From assembly GCF_001666835.1 (NCBI RefSeq), contig NZ_LZJF01000068.1, positions 1-64,000 of the forward strand: a stretch of DNA of 64,000 nt, given 5' to 3'. The notes beneath the pieces are model-generated. The model did no database searches. It saw only the letters and a list, made by a program, of their open reading frames with translations, and was not told where the DNA came from. How positions within the stretch are numbered: position 1 is the stretch's first letter; each line of letters opens with the position of its first letter. The stretch comes from Mycobacterium sp. E3251 (GTDB lineage: Bacteria > Actinomycetota > Actinomycetes > Mycobacteriales > Mycobacteriaceae). The translations under genes and the position numbers were made by a program. Positions 62,975 through 64,000 of the stretch are shown in pieces.

Positions 62975-64000
62975 ATGAGTTTGGACACGGTACTTGGGCT
63001 ATCAGTGACGCCGACCGCCGTTGGGTGGGTCCTCGCTGAAGGGCACGGCGCGGACGGCACCATCCTGGACCATCAGGAGCTGGTGCTGGACGCCGGTCGC
63101 GGCGGCCGCGCCGTGAGTACCGCGGAGCAAGTAGCGGACGAGATCGCACGGGTCGAAGCGCAGGCGGCCGCCAGCGACCATCGACTGCGGGTCATCGGGG
63201 TGACGTGGAACGACGACGCGGCGGCCCACGCCGCGTTGCTGCTGGAAGCGCTCACCGACGGTGGCTTCGACAACGTCGTGCCGGTCCGGCAACTCGACGC
63301 CGTCGAGACACTGGCGCGGGCCCTCGCGCCGGTCATCGGCTATGAACAGACCGCGGTCTGTCTCCTCGAACACGACTCGACGACCGTGGTCATGGTCGAT
63401 ACCCGCGACGGGGAAACGCAGACGGCGACCAAGCAGGTGCGCGGCGGTTTCGACGGCCTGACTCGCTGGTTGACCGGCATGTTCGACCGCAATGGCTGGC
63501 AGCCCGCCGGGGTGGTGGTCATCGGCGCGCACAGCGACATCGACGGCCTGTCCTGGCAGCTCGAAAAGACCCTGCCGGTGCCGGTATTCGTGCAAGCGAT
63601 GGCGCAGGTGACCATCGCGCGGGGCGCTGCGCTGACCGCAGCCCGAAGCACCGAGTTCACCGACGACCAGCTGGTGGTGCACCCCAGTGCACCCGTCGCC
63701 GCGCCGCCGGCGCCGCGAAAGCTGTCGTACGCCGGGGCCGTGACCACTCTGGCCGCCGGTGTGGTCACCTTTGTCTCCTCGATATCGCTAGCGGTGGGCC
63801 TTCAACTGGCCCCGGCCAGCGAGCCCGTCCCGCGGCACACGGAGCACGCGCCGCCGCCCCAAGTCGCCGAGGCCGTAGCACCGCCCCCGGTCGTCGCACC
63901 GCTGACCCCGCAGGCGAAAGTCCCGGCCGGCGAACCGATCACGGAGGCCACCGCACCCGACGAGCAGCGGCCGGAACCGGAGCCCAACAGCAGGCAGCCC
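62975..64000 (+). CDS. Actin-like-fold membrane protein with Pro-rich tail (partial)
   Basis: An open frame from ATG 62975 runs off the right edge (342 residues visible). Residues about 1-230 look like a reduced actin/Hsp70-type ATPase: LGLSVTPTAVGWVLAEG (phosphate-1 like), QTAVCLLEHDSTTVVMVDT (phosphate-2 like) and GVVVIGAHSDIDGLSWQLE (adenosine-like). A membrane helix lies near 252-275 (YAGAVTTLAAGVVTFVSSIS), followed by a Pro/Ala-rich extracytoplasmic segment. The position matches Rv1887. The ATPase reading is inference; in databases such proteins are mostly unnamed. Confidence 0.78.
   Translation, partial: MSLDTVLGLSVTPTAVGWVLAEGHGADGTILDHQELVLDAGRGGRAVSTAEQVADEIARVEAQAAASDHRLRVIGVTWNDDAAAHAALLLEALTDGGFDNVVPVRQLDAVETLARALAPVIGYEQTAVCLLEHDSTTVVMVDTRDGETQTATKQVRGGFDGLTRWLTGMFDRNGWQPAGVVVIGAHSDIDGLSWQLEKTLPVPVFVQAMAQVTIARGAALTAARSTEFTDDQLVVHPSAPVAAPPAPRKLSYAGAVTTLAAGVVTFVSSISLAVGLQLAPASEPVPRHTEHAPPPQVAEAVAPPPVVAPLTPQAKVPAGEPITEATAPDEQRPEPEPNSRQP

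Overview
The window is chromosomal DNA of a slow-growing Mycobacterium, most likely of the M. avium complex. It is GC-rich and carries PPE, Apa, Ag85B, Rpf, LppE, CYP140 and F420-dependent oxidoreductase genes. From memory, gene order follows the M. tuberculosis segment Rv1852 (ureG) to about Rv1887. Features that differ from M. tuberculosis are a lon protease gene, an intact oxyR beside ahpCD, a phosphoketolase, and the absence of ureABC and ureF upstream of ureG. No tRNA, rRNA, CRISPR array, prophage or intact insertion sequence was seen.

Left end (1-5.2 kb): a truncated PPE gene, then a ureohydrolase of the guanidine hydrolase type. Its leader contains a close match to the guanidine-III (ykkC-III) riboswitch aptamer. 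Facing away from it are ureG and ureD, urease nickel-maturation genes with no urease structural genes beside them. This guanidine/nickel locus is the most interesting part of the window. Type II NADH dehydrogenase ndh follows.

5.3-16.7 kb: a secreted DUF4189 protein, a luciferase-like oxidoreductase and an SDR. Then the molybdate ABC transporter, in which modA is cut off from modBC by an opposing cyclase/NB-ARC/TPR gene. Then apa, a small membrane protein, adhA and a CPBP protease.

16.7-24.2 kb: phosphoketolase xfp and an SDR, both ending in short tandem repeats (60 bp and 57 bp). Then an accessory block: GNAT, DUF427, a secreted phosphoesterase and a BacA-type undecaprenyl-diphosphatase.

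24.3-41.3 kb: a CoA-transferase/thiolase-like/epimerase-fusion gene set, a ferredoxin reductase-like flavoprotein, a run of small minus-strand genes, lon with a HAIR-like operator, PhyH, lldD2, DUF1810 and GH13.

41.3-53.9 kb: ahpD and ahpC divergent from oxyR, with an OxyR-type operator; F420/EthD/crotonase genes; bfd and bfrA separated by two IdeR boxes; an EmrB-type efflux pump with a C-terminal extension; CMD and LLM genes; glnA3 coupled to an amidohydrolase (a split FluG arrangement); an acyltransferase and an SRPBCC gene.

53.9-64 kb: a partly degraded patch next to a DMT transporter, a SnoaL-like gene, cyp140, lppE, an SDR, an SRPBCC gene broken by a frameshift, rpfC, secreted chorismate mutase, fbpB (Ag85B), and at the right edge an incomplete gene for an actin-like-fold membrane protein.
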